Source of the DNA: an uncultured Eubacteriales bacterium
GTDB lineage: Bacteria; Bacillota; Clostridia; Oscillospirales; CAG-272
Assembly: GCA_934393265.1 (NCBI GenBank)
Contig: CAKRQL010000013.1
Location: 47,066-111,065, forward strand
Reading direction: 5' to 3'
DNA: 64,000 nt
Shown here: piece by piece, positions 49,243-57,160 of the stretch
How the letters are laid out: every line of letters begins with the position of its first letter
Numbering within the stretch: position 1 is the first letter of the stretch
The notes under the pieces: generated by a model
Databases searched by the model: none
Seen by the model: the letters and a program-made list of their open reading frames with translations, nothing else
Told to the model about the DNA's origin: nothing
Made by a program: the position numbers and the translations under genes

Positions 49243-51099
49243 GTGGCAGATTTTATATGGGCGGACAGAGACGCCGCGGCGTCCTACCTCGGCTACGGTA
49301 CGAGGGGATATATGGCTTTTCGCTTTGAGAAGAAATATGCCCGCCGCGCGCCCGCGGAGATAATCGTCCGTTTCTTCTCGCCCTCCCGGTGCGTCCTTCG
49401 CCTTGACGGGGAGACCGTTGCGGCGGGGATTATCCCGGTGTTGCCTCTTCCGGCACCCGGCGGGGTGGGATATTACCGTGAGATGCGGCTTGCTCCCCGC
49501 GGGTGCGAGTTTTCGCTCTCCGCCGACATGTTCTCCGGTACGGGGGAGCCGGAAGACCCCCGGGGGTCGGAGTCCTGCTTCTGGCTGACGCTTCTTGATA
49601 CGGCGGGGAACGTCCTCGGCGGGACGGATCGGTCGTGGAGCTGTCGCCCTCTCCCGTCGCTTATTGATGATCTGACGGCGGATTACCGTATACCGCAGAC
49701 CCGTGTATCAAAATGCGCGGTTGTTCCTGCGGCAGTGACCCTCCGCCGCTCGCCCCTCCCCCTCCCGGGGATAAAGAAATTCGCGCCCGCCTCCGGTATT
49801 CCGATGACGGTCGCCCCCGGCTCCGCATCGGAGCTTGAACTGCCGTTTAACGGCGTTATGGCGGTGATCCCGACGGTTGCGCTTGAGTGCTCGGGAGAGT
49901 GCGGCATGGATATAATTCCGAGGCTTCCGGGGGGCGAGGGCCCGGCTCTCGCCGTCGCATTTTCCGCCTCCGGGTCACATACCGCCTCCCGCCCCTTTAT
50001 GTGCACCGGGCTCCGGGTGATACTCCGCAATATGTCGGATGCCCCCGCCGCCCTGACGTTGCTGTCCGTCTCCGTCATTATTCCGCCGGACACCTCGCCC
50101 GCGCTCTTTTCATCATCTGGCAGGGCGGCGGAGATATATTCCTCTGCGGCGGCTCTCGCCGGGGCACTGCGGCTTGAGCGGTTTTGTGATATTGCGGACG
50201 GTGCCCCTGTGCTCCCGCATTGCGTATATGCACAGATAATGAGCGGGATATACGGTTTCTCCGATACCTCGCTCCCGGCGGCAGAACTGTTTTTGTGGGG
50301 AGAGCGGCTTGCCGCCTCCTCCGGGGGGCATGAGCCATGTTCAATGCTTTTTCCCCGTGCCCTCTATGCGTACTTTATGCGCACCGGAGATGCGGAGCTC
50401 GTGAGAAAAATGCTCCCGGCGCTCGATGCGGTTGTGAGCTGCGGAATATCTCTTATATCCGACGGGCTCCTGCCGCCATCGGGCACCCTCTCGTCATGTG
50501 AGATGAGCTGCCTTTTTGTCATGGCGGCGGACAGCACCGCGCGCCTCTGCGCCATGACAGGAGAGCAGGAGAGGGCAGAGCGGTGCGTCGCCGTTTGTGC
50601 CGGGATTTCGGAGCGGATAAATGCCGTGCTTCTTGACGTGAAGAGCGGTGCGTACCGTGACGACGCCGGCGCGCCCTCCCTCCCCGCAACCTCGTTTGCC
50701 GTCCTTGCCCGCGTCGCTCCCGCCGCCTCCCGCGCCGCCCTGTCCGCCCTTTCCTCCGCCCGCGCGGTCTCCGCGCTCCCCCCGCTCGGGCTCGCCCTGT
50801 ATTCGGAGGCACTTGTCGGGACAGGGCTGTTCGGAAAGCACGGGGTAGCGGCTCTCTCCGCCCTCTCGGCTGCAGAGCCGTCCGCGCGCGTCGCTATCGT
50901 CTATATTCTCCGCCTCGCCGTCTCCGGGCTTTCGGTGCTCTCGCCCGGTATGGCGCGCGTCAGCCTCTCGCCGCGCCTGCTGCTCCTTGACACCCTGCAG
51001 GCGGAGCTTCCCACTCCACATGGGGCAATAAAGCTCGTAATGCAGACCGGGGAAAAGACCCGCGTCACCGTCCCCCGCGGCATAACCGTCGTCCGCTGA
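49243..51099 (+). CDS. Degenerate alpha-L-rhamnosidase-like (GH78-type) protein
   Basis: 618 residues from a GTG start with AAAGGAGAGAAAA upstream. The order resembles GH78: N-terminal beta domains (1-290), an (alpha/alpha)6-like barrel (about 290-560) and a short C-terminal beta domain ending TLQAELPTPHGAIKLVM, much like the GH78 tail. The acidic motif that normally opens the barrel (DxxxRRERxGWTGD) is replaced by a segment reading FCDIADGAPVLPHCVYAQ. The barrel is very Ala/Ser-rich and short. So it is probably non-catalytic or has a changed function. The reading frame is intact. Alternative: an unrelated six-hairpin protein. Confidence 0.7.
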   Translation: MADFIWADRDAAASYLGYGTRGYMAFRFEKKYARRAPAEIIVRFFSPSRCVLRLDGETVAAGIIPVLPLPAPGGVGYYREMRLAPRGCEFSLSADMFSGTGEPEDPRGSESCFWLTLLDTAGNVLGGTDRSWSCRPLPSLIDDLTADYRIPQTRVSKCAVVPAAVTLRRSPLPLPGIKKFAPASGIPMTVAPGSASELELPFNGVMAVIPTVALECSGECGMDIIPRLPGGEGPALAVAFSASGSHTASRPFMCTGLRVILRNMSDAPAALTLLSVSVIIPPDTSPALFSSSGRAAEIYSSAAALAGALRLERFCDIADGAPVLPHCVYAQIMSGIYGFSDTSLPAAELFLWGERLAASSGGHEPCSMLFPRALYAYFMRTGDAELVRKMLPALDAVVSCGISLISDGLLPPSGTLSSCEMSCLFVMAADSTARLCAMTGEQERAERCVAVCAGISERINAVLLDVKSGAYRDDAGAPSLPATSFAVLARVAPAASRAALSALSSARAVSALPPLGLALYSEALVGTGLFGKHGVAALSALSAAEPSARVAIVYILRLAVSGLSVLSPGMARVSLSPRLLLLDTLQAELPTPHGAIKLVMQTGEKTRVTVPRGITVVR

Positions 51100-51193
51100 A
51101 ATGCGACGCCGGAAAGGACGGAAAAACTGCAGACGGTTGAAAATACGGCAGATAAAAAGCAAACAGAAAATAACGCAAACAAAACGCAAAGAG

Positions 51194-51250
51194 ACCCCCG
51201 CCGGGCTGTTGATTATCACGCCCGGCGGGGGTATATTTTTATTTTTATTT
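51194..51250 (+). terminator. Terminator of the rhamnosidase-like gene
   Basis: ACCCCCGCCGGGC / GCCCGGCGGGGGT, 13 perfect pairs with a 23-base loop, then ATATTTTTATTTTT. Confidence 0.88.
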
Positions 51251-51258
51251 TTGCCGCT

Positions 51259-51549
51259 TTATTTCTCACGGCTGAGCGCGTCAATAAGCCGGAGCACGAG
51301 CTCGCGGTCATTGTCTGAGAGTGCGGTGATGTCCGCAGTACAGATGTCCCGGTCGGTGAGTATCGTGTCGCTTGAAACGTTGAACACCCTGGAGATTTCA
51401 ATGATGTTCCGTACAGACGGCGCGGAGATAGACATTTCCCACGCGTTCACCGCGCTCCGCGTAATGCCGAGCTTTTTTGCGAGCTCCGCCTGCGTCATTC
51501 CGTTGCGCTCGCGCAGATATTTTATGCGTTCTCCGATACTCTCGAGCAT
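51259..51549 (-). CDS. XRE family transcriptional regulator
   Basis: 96 residues. An N-terminal Cro/CI helix-turn-helix (MTQAELAKKLGITRSAVNAWE at about 18-38, and PSVRNIIEISRVFNVSSDTIL) is followed by a 30-residue tail (SDNDRELVLRLIDALSREK). GGAGGTGCCGC precedes the ATG. It is divergent from the zinc-ribbon membrane protein gene; AT-rich palindromes lie between them and are likely its operators. Confidence 0.9.
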   Translation of the reverse strand: MLESIGERIKYLRERNGMTQAELAKKLGITRSAVNAWEMSISAPSVRNIIEISRVFNVSSDTILTDRDICTADITALSDNDRELVLRLIDALSREK

Positions 51550-51587
51550 GCGGCACCTCCGATTGTTTCTTGTTTTTTTCTGTTATT

Positions 51588-51634
51588 TTATCATGAATGA
51601 TAATAAGTTTCATTATCAATTAAGATAATTGATA
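51588..51634. promoter_or_regulatory. Palindromic operators between the XRE and membrane protein genes
   Basis: TTATCAT-GA-ATGATAA (51588-51603) and TATCAATTA-AGA-TAATTGATA (51614-51634) are perfect inverted repeats sharing the half-site ATCA(A/T). The second abuts the -35 of the rightward promoter. Confidence 0.6.
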
Positions 51635-51635
51635 G

Positions 51636-51664
51636 CTGACAAAATTAAACCGAAGGTATATAAT
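51636..51664 (+). promoter_or_regulatory. Promoter of the zinc-ribbon membrane protein gene
   Basis: CTGACA, 17 bases, TATAAT, 36 bases before the ATG. Confidence 0.72.
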
Positions 51665-51700
51665 AAAGTAAAATTCATATAAATCAATCGGAGGAGAATT

Positions 51701-52384
51701 ATGCGACAGGTTCTGGCACTCTGCGAGATGTGCAACAATCCTATATTCAGACCGGATGATATATGCCGTGTTTTGAATGAGGCGGGAGAAAAAATAATCG
51801 TATGTCCTAAGTGCGATGCATATCGTAATATGCTCTCGTCCTTTGAGGATTTGGAATATATCAAGAGGTTGAAGAAAATATCATACATATTGGCTGCCGT
51901 TGCTATGCTTCTCGGTATAGCGGGCGGCATCGTCATAACATGTTTTTTCCGGGAGTTCTGGTGGAGTATTCCCGTACTGGGTTGCGGTGCATTCTTTTTT
52001 ACCTTTTGCGTGAGCTCAAAATCGACAATAGTATATAACACATTATATGGGATGCTGAAACCTTTAATCGGGAACAAAGATGATGAAAACAAAAGCCGCA
52101 TTGTCTATGTATATAACGGCACATCCGGATATTTGGGACTCGCGGTCATTATTCTTATTTTAATTATTGCCGTAATGCTTGTTGTGTTTGTATTTACAGC
52201 GGCGGTTCTCGCTCTGTTTATCGCCCCGTTCGCATTCCCGTTTGCGGTAATCTTCCTGCAAAGAGACATTCGCAGCGCAAATGAGGAATATGAGTACTGG
52301 TCATCAAAATTCTATGAGTTCACCACCGAAAAGCGTCGCGTAGCACTTCGCGTGCCGCGCATGGGCGTGAAGAGTACCGAATAA
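51701..52384 (+). CDS. Membrane protein with N-terminal zinc-ribbon-like Cys pairs
   Basis: 227 residues. The N terminus has CEMC, C23 and CPKC (about residues 8-39), a likely zinc-binding knuckle in the cytoplasm. Four hydrophobic segments follow in two pairs (about 62-84, 88-110, 142-168 and 172-190), and the C terminus is basic. No family recognised. It is AT-richer than most neighbours. Its control region contains palindromes facing an XRE gene, so it is probably the target of that regulator. ATCGGAGGAG precedes the ATG. Confidence 0.8.
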   Translation: MRQVLALCEMCNNPIFRPDDICRVLNEAGEKIIVCPKCDAYRNMLSSFEDLEYIKRLKKISYILAAVAMLLGIAGGIVITCFFREFWWSIPVLGCGAFFFTFCVSSKSTIVYNTLYGMLKPLIGNKDDENKSRIVYVYNGTSGYLGLAVIILILIIAVMLVVFVFTAAVLALFIAPFAFPFAVIFLQRDIRSANEEYEYWSSKFYEFTTEKRRVALRVPRMGVKSTE

Positions 52385-52436
52385 AAACGGCTGCCCGCGG
52401 TGAAAACCGCGGGCAGCCTCTGTTTTCTGTTTTTTA
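52385..52436. terminator. Bidirectional terminator between convergent membrane protein genes
   Basis: GGCTGCCCGCGG / CCGCGGGCAGCC with loop TGAAAA; T-rich sequence follows on the right (TCTGTTTTCTGTTTTTT) and AAAAAC precedes on the left. Confidence 0.9.
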
Positions 52437-52994
52437 ATTTCTTGCCTTGTAGGCGTTTGTGATACCGCAGACAAGACCGGCGAGGAGAACGTAGTTGCCG
52501 GCAGCGGCGACGGTCTTTACCGAGACCAGAGAGCTTATGCTGATTGAGCCGAATTTTCCGGCGGCAATAAATGCAAAGATAAACGCAACGAGCGAGGCTA
52601 TCATTAGAACGACCCCGGCGAGAGCATTTGTGAGCCGGAGATTAATTCTGATAAGCGAGAGTATCGCGAGCACACCGACAACCGCCGCGGCGACCATCGC
52701 AATGAGATAGCTCCATATAAATACGATAGCGACAAACTTGTTGTCGTCCGAATTTTTCATGGATACGAGCGATATCTTGCCGTATGAGTCGGAGGTGGAC
52801 GCCTTGTCGGTAAATGCCGCCGATATGATGTCCGCGCCGGTGACGTTGTAGTCGGAGGTCTTGTAGCTCGCGATTTCACCGCTGCTTTTCAGCACAGGCA
52901 TAAAGAGCGTACAGACGGTAAGTACGGCAAGTAAAATAATTGCGAGTGTGAGTATGAGGTTGGTTTGTTTTCTTTTGAGTTTTCTGCGTGCCAT
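52434..52994 (-). CDS. Hypothetical four-helix membrane protein
   Basis: 186 residues. Basic N terminus (MARRKLKRKQ) and hydrophobic segments at about 12-32, 85-112, 120-145 and 155-180. The loop between TM1 and TM2 (about 33-84) should be outside. No family recognised. It has its own promoter. Confidence 0.78.
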   Translation of the reverse strand: MARRKLKRKQTNLILTLAIILLAVLTVCTLFMPVLKSSGEIASYKTSDYNVTGADIISAAFTDKASTSDSYGKISLVSMKNSDDNKFVAIVFIWSYLIAMVAAAVVGVLAILSLIRINLRLTNALAGVVLMIASLVAFIFAFIAAGKFGSISISSLVSVKTVAAAGNYVLLAGLVCGITNAYKARN

Positions 52995-53031
52995 AGGGGG
53001 GTCTCCTGTCTTTCTTTATTGTTGTGAAATA

Positions 53032-53061
53032 ATTGTACCATACGCCGCCGGGAAAAATCAA
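53032..53061 (-). promoter_or_regulatory. Promoter of the 186-residue membrane protein gene
   Basis: Read leftward: TTGATT, 18 bases, TACAAT. Confidence 0.6.
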
Positions 53062-53177
53062 CCCCGCAGGACGAATACGATGAAATTTGTCGCATAGCAC
53101 AATCGGCGCCGCCGTTTATTGTCGCTTTCGTATAAACCGACAGATAGGCGCCCGGCGCGGGATTTTTCGCACAAAGC

Positions 53178-53206
53178 TTGCTTTTTTCACCCGTTCAGAG
53201 TATAAT
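53178..53206 (+). promoter_or_regulatory. Promoter of the Dabb protein gene
   Basis: TTGCTT, 17 bases, TATAAT, 35 bases before the ATG. Confidence 0.72.
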
Positions 53207-53241
53207 AGATATGAAAATCCGCACACGGGCAGGATAGTATT

Positions 53242-53529
53242 ATGATTCATTATATTATTGTAAAGTGGAAGGCGGGGACGGATAAGTCCGCCGCAGAGGA
53301 GCGCGCCCGCGCCCTTTATTCGGGTGCTACGGATATACCTGGTATTAACCGCATAAGAATTTACGGTAATGTCACTCCGCGCGATAACCGCTATGACCTT
53401 ATGGTCTGCCTCTTTATGGACCCGTCGGCGCTCCCGGTCTGGGACGCGAGTGAGCTGCATAAGCGGTGGAAATCGGAATTTTCCGATATGATAGAGAACA
53501 AATGTATTTTTGACGCCTGGGAAGAGTAA
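53242..53529 (+). CDS. Dabb family (stress-responsive alpha/beta barrel) protein
   Basis: 95 residues. The start MIHYIIVKWK, the central PGINRIRIYGNV and the end FDAWEE fit the ferredoxin-like dimeric A/B barrel family PF07876. These small proteins form dimers; enzymatic roles are known for only a few. GGGCAGGATAG precedes the ATG. It is alone, just upstream of the tRNA-Ser promoter. Confidence 0.85.
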   Translation: MIHYIIVKWKAGTDKSAAEERARALYSGATDIPGINRIRIYGNVTPRDNRYDLMVCLFMDPSALPVWDASELHKRWKSEFSDMIENKCIFDAWEE

Positions 53530-53545
53530 ATATTTATGAAAACTA

Positions 53546-53574
53546 TTGACAAGCTCCGGGATTTTTGGTATACT
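53546..53574 (+). promoter_or_regulatory. Promoter of tRNA-Ser
   Basis: TTGACA, 17 bases, TATACT, 36 bases before the tRNA. Confidence 0.88.
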
Positions 53575-53610
53575 GTTATGGCAAACTAAGAAACGACGGT
53601 TTGCAGGTAC

Positions 53611-53703
53611 GGAGAAGTACTCAAGTGGTCGAAGAGGCGCCCCTGCTAAGGGTGTAGGTCGGTTTTTTCCGGCGCGAGAGTCCAAATCTCTCCTTCTCCG
53701 CCA
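53611..53703 (+). tRNA. tRNA-Ser (anticodon GCT)
   Basis: The acceptor GGAGAAG pairs with CTTCTCC. Anticodon stem CGCCC / GGGTG, loop CTGCTAA, anticodon GCT (reads AGC/AGU). A long class II variable arm is present, as expected for serine, and the CCA end is encoded. A terminator follows directly. Confidence 0.95.
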
Positions 53704-53732
53704 AAAGCCACGCCGAAAGGCGTGGCTTTTTT
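53704..53732 (+). terminator. Terminator of tRNA-Ser
   Basis: AAAGCCACGCC-GAAA-GGCGTGGCTTTTTT; GAAA tetraloop and six T. Confidence 0.92.
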
Positions 53733-53744
53733 CGCGTTGTTTTT

Positions 53745-53761
53745 ATTTGGACTCTCGCGCC
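53745..53761 (-). repeat. 17-bp inverted copy of part of tRNA-Ser
   Basis: ATTTGGACTCTCGCGCC is the exact reverse complement of 53671-53687, the end of the variable arm and start of the T arm of the tRNA. The remainder of this 240-base spacer (to 53890) holds AT-rich sequence with repeated TTACATTTTT-like words and no credible gene. Confidence 0.7.
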
Positions 53762-53890
53762 TTATTATATTTTTCATACGAAAAAATGTTACGCATTACA
53801 TTTTTACGGTCTGAAAAATGTAAGCAGTTGCATTTTTCTGGACGAGCTTACGGAAAAAACAGAGAATCGACAGCCCGCCGCCATCGCACG

Positions 53891-53928
53891 AAATATAAAA
53901 ATCCACCGGCTGCTTTCACAGCCGGTGG
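53891..53928 (-). terminator. Terminator of ppdK
   Basis: CCACCGGCTG / CAGCCGGTGG with a 6-base loop, followed leftward by ATTTTTATATTT. A second hairpin (CCCGGGG-T-CCCCGGG type, 53933-53949) lies just before it and is followed on the right by seven T. Confidence 0.88.
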
Positions 53929-53972
53929 TGCACCCGGGGATACCCCGGGATTTTTTTATTTTATCTGACTAA

Positions 53973-56609
53973 TCAGTCCTTGAGTGCTGCCTGTGCCGCT
54001 GCGAGTCTCGCGATCGGAACTCTGAAGGGCGAGCAGGAAACATAGGAGAGACCGAGCTTGTGGCAGAACTCAACCGAGGACGGGTCGCCGCCGTGCTCAC
54101 CGCATATACCGATGTGCATGTCCGGGCGAACCTCGCGACCGAGGGTTACAGCCATCTTCATAAGCTTGCCGACGCCGTCCTGGTCGATCTTGACGAACGG
54201 ATCACTCTCGAAGATCTTCGCGTCATAGTAGGAGCCGAGGAACTTTCCGGCGTCGTCACGGGAGAAGCCGTAGGTCATCTGGGTAAGGTCGTTTGTACCG
54301 AAGCAGAAGAACTCAGCCTCCCTTGCGATCTCGTCAGCGGTGAGAGCCGCTCTCGGGATCTCTATCATGGTACCAACCTCATACTTGAGGTCTGAGCCTG
54401 CGGCGCGGATCTCCTCGTCTGCAACGCTGACGACGATATCCTTGACAAACTTGAGCTCCTTGACCTCGCCTACAAGGGGTATCATGATTTCGGGAACAAG
54501 CTGCCAGTCGGGGTGCTTTTTCTTTACATTGATAGCCGCACGGATGACAGCCTTTGTCTGCATCTTTGCTATCTCGGGGTAGGTAACCGCGAGACGGCAG
54601 CCTCTGTGACCCATCATCGGGTTAGCCTCGTGGAGAGACGCTATAATGGACTTTATCTGAGCTACGGTCTTGTTCTGTGCCGCGGCGAGAATCTCAATGT
54701 CTGCCTCCTCGGTGGGAACAAACTCATGGAGCGGGGGATCAAGGAATCTTATGGTAACGGGGTTGCCCTCGAGAGCCTCATAGAGCTTCTCAAAGTCGCC
54801 CTGCTGCATCGGGAGTATCTTATCGAGAGCAGCCTCACGCTCCTCGACGGTGTCGGCGCAGATCATCTCGCGGAATGCGTCTATTCTGTTGCCCTCGAAG
54901 AACATGTGCTCGGTACGGCAGAGACCGATACCCTCGGCGCCGAGCTCACGTGCCTTCTTCGCGTCTCTCGGAGTGTCGGCGTTCGTGCGTACACGGAGCT
55001 TTCTGTACTTGTCAGCCCATGCCATGATTCTGCCGAAGTCGCCGGAAACGGTGGCGTCAACGGTAGCGATAGCACCGTCGTAAACGTTACCGGTCGAGCC
55101 GTCGATGGAGATTATATCACCCTCGTGATAGGTCTTGCCTGCGATAACGAAGGACTTGCTCTCCTCGTCGAAGTTGGTTATAGCGGAGCATCCGGAAACA
55201 CAGCAGGTACCCATTCCGCGGGCAACGACTGCCGCATGGGAGGTCATACCGCCGCGTGCGGTGAGTATGCCCTGTGCCGCCTTCATTCCCTCGATGTCCT
55301 CGGGAGAGGTCTCAAGACGGACGAGAACGACCTTTTCGCCGCGCTCCTTCCATGCCTTTGCGTCCTCTGCGGTGAATACTATCTTACCGCAAGCCGCTCC
55401 GGGCGACGCCGCGAGAGCCTTTGCAACCGCCTGCGCGGTCTTGAGTGCCTTCGGGTCAAACTGCGGGTGGAGAAGTGTATCGAGGTTTCTCGGGTCTATC
55501 ATAAGAACTGCCTTGCGCTCGTCGATCATTCCCTCGTCAACAAGGTCGCAGGCTATCTTGAGAGCCGCCTTTGCGGTTCTCTTACCGCTGCGGCACTGGA
55601 GCATGAAGAGCTTGCCGTTCTCAACGGTGAACTCCATGTCCTGCATGTCGCGGTAGTGCTCCTCAAGGGTGTCGCAGACCTTGACGAACTGCGCATAAGC
55701 CTCGGGGAACTGCTTCTCCATCTCGGAGATCGGCATGGGGGTACGGACACCGGCAACGACGTCCTCGCCCTGTGCGTTTACAAGGAACTCGCCCATGAGC
55801 TTCTTCTCGCCGGTAGCGGGGTCACGGGTGAAGGCGACGCCTGTACCCGAGTTGTTGTTGAGGTTTCCGAATACCATGGGCATTACATTTACTGCCGTGC
55901 CCCAGGAGTAGGGAATATCATTGTCGCGTCTGTAAACATTCGCGCGGGGGTTGTCCCATGAACGGAATACGGCGCGGATAGCTTCGTAGAGCTGGGTCTT
56001 GGGGTCGGAGGGGAAGTCCACTCCGAGCGCGCGCTTGTACTCAGCCTTGAACTGACCTGCAAGGGTCTTAAGATCCTCTGCGGTGAGCTCGACATCGTAA
56101 TGTACGCCCTTTTCTTCCTTCATCTTGTCGATAAGAGCCTCGAAGTGCTTCTTGCCTACCTCCATGACGACGTCAGAGAACATCTGGATGAAACGGCGGT
56201 AGGAGTCGTATACAAAGCGCTCAAACTTCGGGTCGGGGTTTCCGGCTATCATGGAAGCCACAACCTCGTCGTTAAGACCGAGGTTAAGTATGGTGTCCAT
56301 CATTCCGGGCATGGATGCGCGTGCACCCGAACGGACAGAAACGAGAAGCGGGTTCTTGAGATCGCCGAACTTCTTGCCGTTGATCTTCTCCATGACCTCG
56401 ACATTCTTCATGATCTCAGCCATGATCTCGTCGTTGATCTTTCTTCCGTCGTCGTAGTACTGTGTGCATGCCTCGGTCGTTATCGTGAAGCCCTGAGGAA
56501 CAGGGAGACCGATGTTGGTCATCTCGGCAAGGTTTGCACCCTTACCGCCGAGAAGATTGCGCATGTCCTTGTTTCCCTCTGAGAAGAGGTAAACATACTT
56601 TTTGCTCAT
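53973..56609 (-). CDS. ppdK: Pyruvate, phosphate dikinase
   Basis: 878 residues, the normal length. The ATP-grasp domain opens GGKGANLAEMTNIGLPVPQG. The phosphohistidine domain carries H458 in GGMTSHAAVVARGMG. The C-terminal TIM barrel (about 530-878) has GLCRTEHMF, the NDLTQMTYGFSRDD segment and the catalytic CGEHGGDPSS. It interconverts pyruvate, ATP and Pi with phosphoenolpyruvate, AMP and PPi; in many Clostridia it takes the place of, or runs beside, pyruvate kinase. Codon use is the most biased in the window, suggesting high expression. CCGGAGGAAAA precedes the ATG. Confidence 0.98.
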   Translation of the reverse strand: MSKKYVYLFSEGNKDMRNLLGGKGANLAEMTNIGLPVPQGFTITTEACTQYYDDGRKINDEIMAEIMKNVEVMEKINGKKFGDLKNPLLVSVRSGARASMPGMMDTILNLGLNDEVVASMIAGNPDPKFERFVYDSYRRFIQMFSDVVMEVGKKHFEALIDKMKEEKGVHYDVELTAEDLKTLAGQFKAEYKRALGVDFPSDPKTQLYEAIRAVFRSWDNPRANVYRRDNDIPYSWGTAVNVMPMVFGNLNNNSGTGVAFTRDPATGEKKLMGEFLVNAQGEDVVAGVRTPMPISEMEKQFPEAYAQFVKVCDTLEEHYRDMQDMEFTVENGKLFMLQCRSGKRTAKAALKIACDLVDEGMIDERKAVLMIDPRNLDTLLHPQFDPKALKTAQAVAKALAASPGAACGKIVFTAEDAKAWKERGEKVVLVRLETSPEDIEGMKAAQGILTARGGMTSHAAVVARGMGTCCVSGCSAITNFDEESKSFVIAGKTYHEGDIISIDGSTGNVYDGAIATVDATVSGDFGRIMAWADKYRKLRVRTNADTPRDAKKARELGAEGIGLCRTEHMFFEGNRIDAFREMICADTVEEREAALDKILPMQQGDFEKLYEALEGNPVTIRFLDPPLHEFVPTEEADIEILAAAQNKTVAQIKSIIASLHEANPMMGHRGCRLAVTYPEIAKMQTKAVIRAAINVKKKHPDWQLVPEIMIPLVGEVKELKFVKDIVVSVADEEIRAAGSDLKYEVGTMIEIPRAALTADEIAREAEFFCFGTNDLTQMTYGFSRDDAGKFLGSYYDAKIFESDPFVKIDQDGVGKLMKMAVTLGREVRPDMHIGICGEHGGDPSSVEFCHKLGLSYVSCSPFRVPIARLAAAQAALKD

Positions 56610-56908
56610 GTGTTTTTTTCCTCCGGTATATTAATTTTCTATTGATAGCTGTTTTGGTTGTGACCCTGCCGCCGCGTCAGCCCGTGCGTCATAAGGTGCA
56701 TTTTATACAATCTCTGACAGACGGAGCCACGCCGGGCAGTACCCACTCTGTCCGATTATATCACATTATAGGCAGGATTTCCATAGTTTTCACGCAAAAA
56801 AATATATTTTGGGCAAAAAATACAATATAAACGTAAAAAAGTGCAGATATTTTCCCGATATATTATATAAATGTAAGACAAACGGAGAGGGAAAAATGAA
56901 AAAAGGTA
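56610..56908. other. Non-coding spacer upstream of ppdK
   Basis: No credible gene. Two leftward -10 candidates TATAAT (reverse of 56755-56760 and 56765-56770) lie about 150 bases before ppdK, with only a poor -35 (TGGAAA at 17 bases from the first). They are the likely ppdK start region. The right part is AT-rich. Confidence 0.4.
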
Positions 56909-56937
56909 TTGCAAAGCCGCGCGCGATGTGATAGAAT
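56909..56937 (+). promoter_or_regulatory. Promoter of tRNA-Arg
   Basis: TTGCAA, 17 bases, TAGAAT with TGA before the -10. Confidence 0.82.
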
Positions 56938-56974
56938 AATAGAGCTGTCGGCGCGTGCCGGCGGCAAATAACAG

Positions 56975-57051
56975 GTTTCCGTAGCTCAGCAGGATAGAGC
57001 ATCCGCCTCCTAAGCGGAAGGTCGACGGTTCGAATCCGCCCGGGAACGCCA
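56975..57051 (+). tRNA. tRNA-Arg (anticodon CCT)
   Basis: Acceptor GTTTCCG / CGGGAAC (one G-U). Anticodon stem TCCGC / GCGGA with loop CTCCTAA gives CCT, which reads AGG. T loop TTCGAAT; CCA encoded. It is followed by a terminator and then by the AT-rich GH1 block, the kind of place where foreign DNA often enters. Confidence 0.95.
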
Positions 57052-57052
57052 C

Positions 57053-57092
57053 AGGCGCCGCGGTCGGCAAGACCGCGTCGCCTTTGCTTTTT
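57053..57092 (+). terminator. Terminator of tRNA-Arg
   Basis: AGGCG-C-CGCGGTC pairs with GACCGCG-T-CGCCT (12 pairs, one mismatch), 5-base loop, then TTGCTTTTT. Confidence 0.88.
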
Positions 57093-57160
57093 ACCCGGAG
57101 GTGCGTATGAATATCTATATGCTGAAATTTTTTAACGAAAACAATAAGGAGTAAACCGAT

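Noticed and set aside
54513..55961. 482-codon + strand frame opposite ppdK
   Set aside because: It is an antisense shadow of the highly biased ppdK codons; no ribosome site or homology is apparent.
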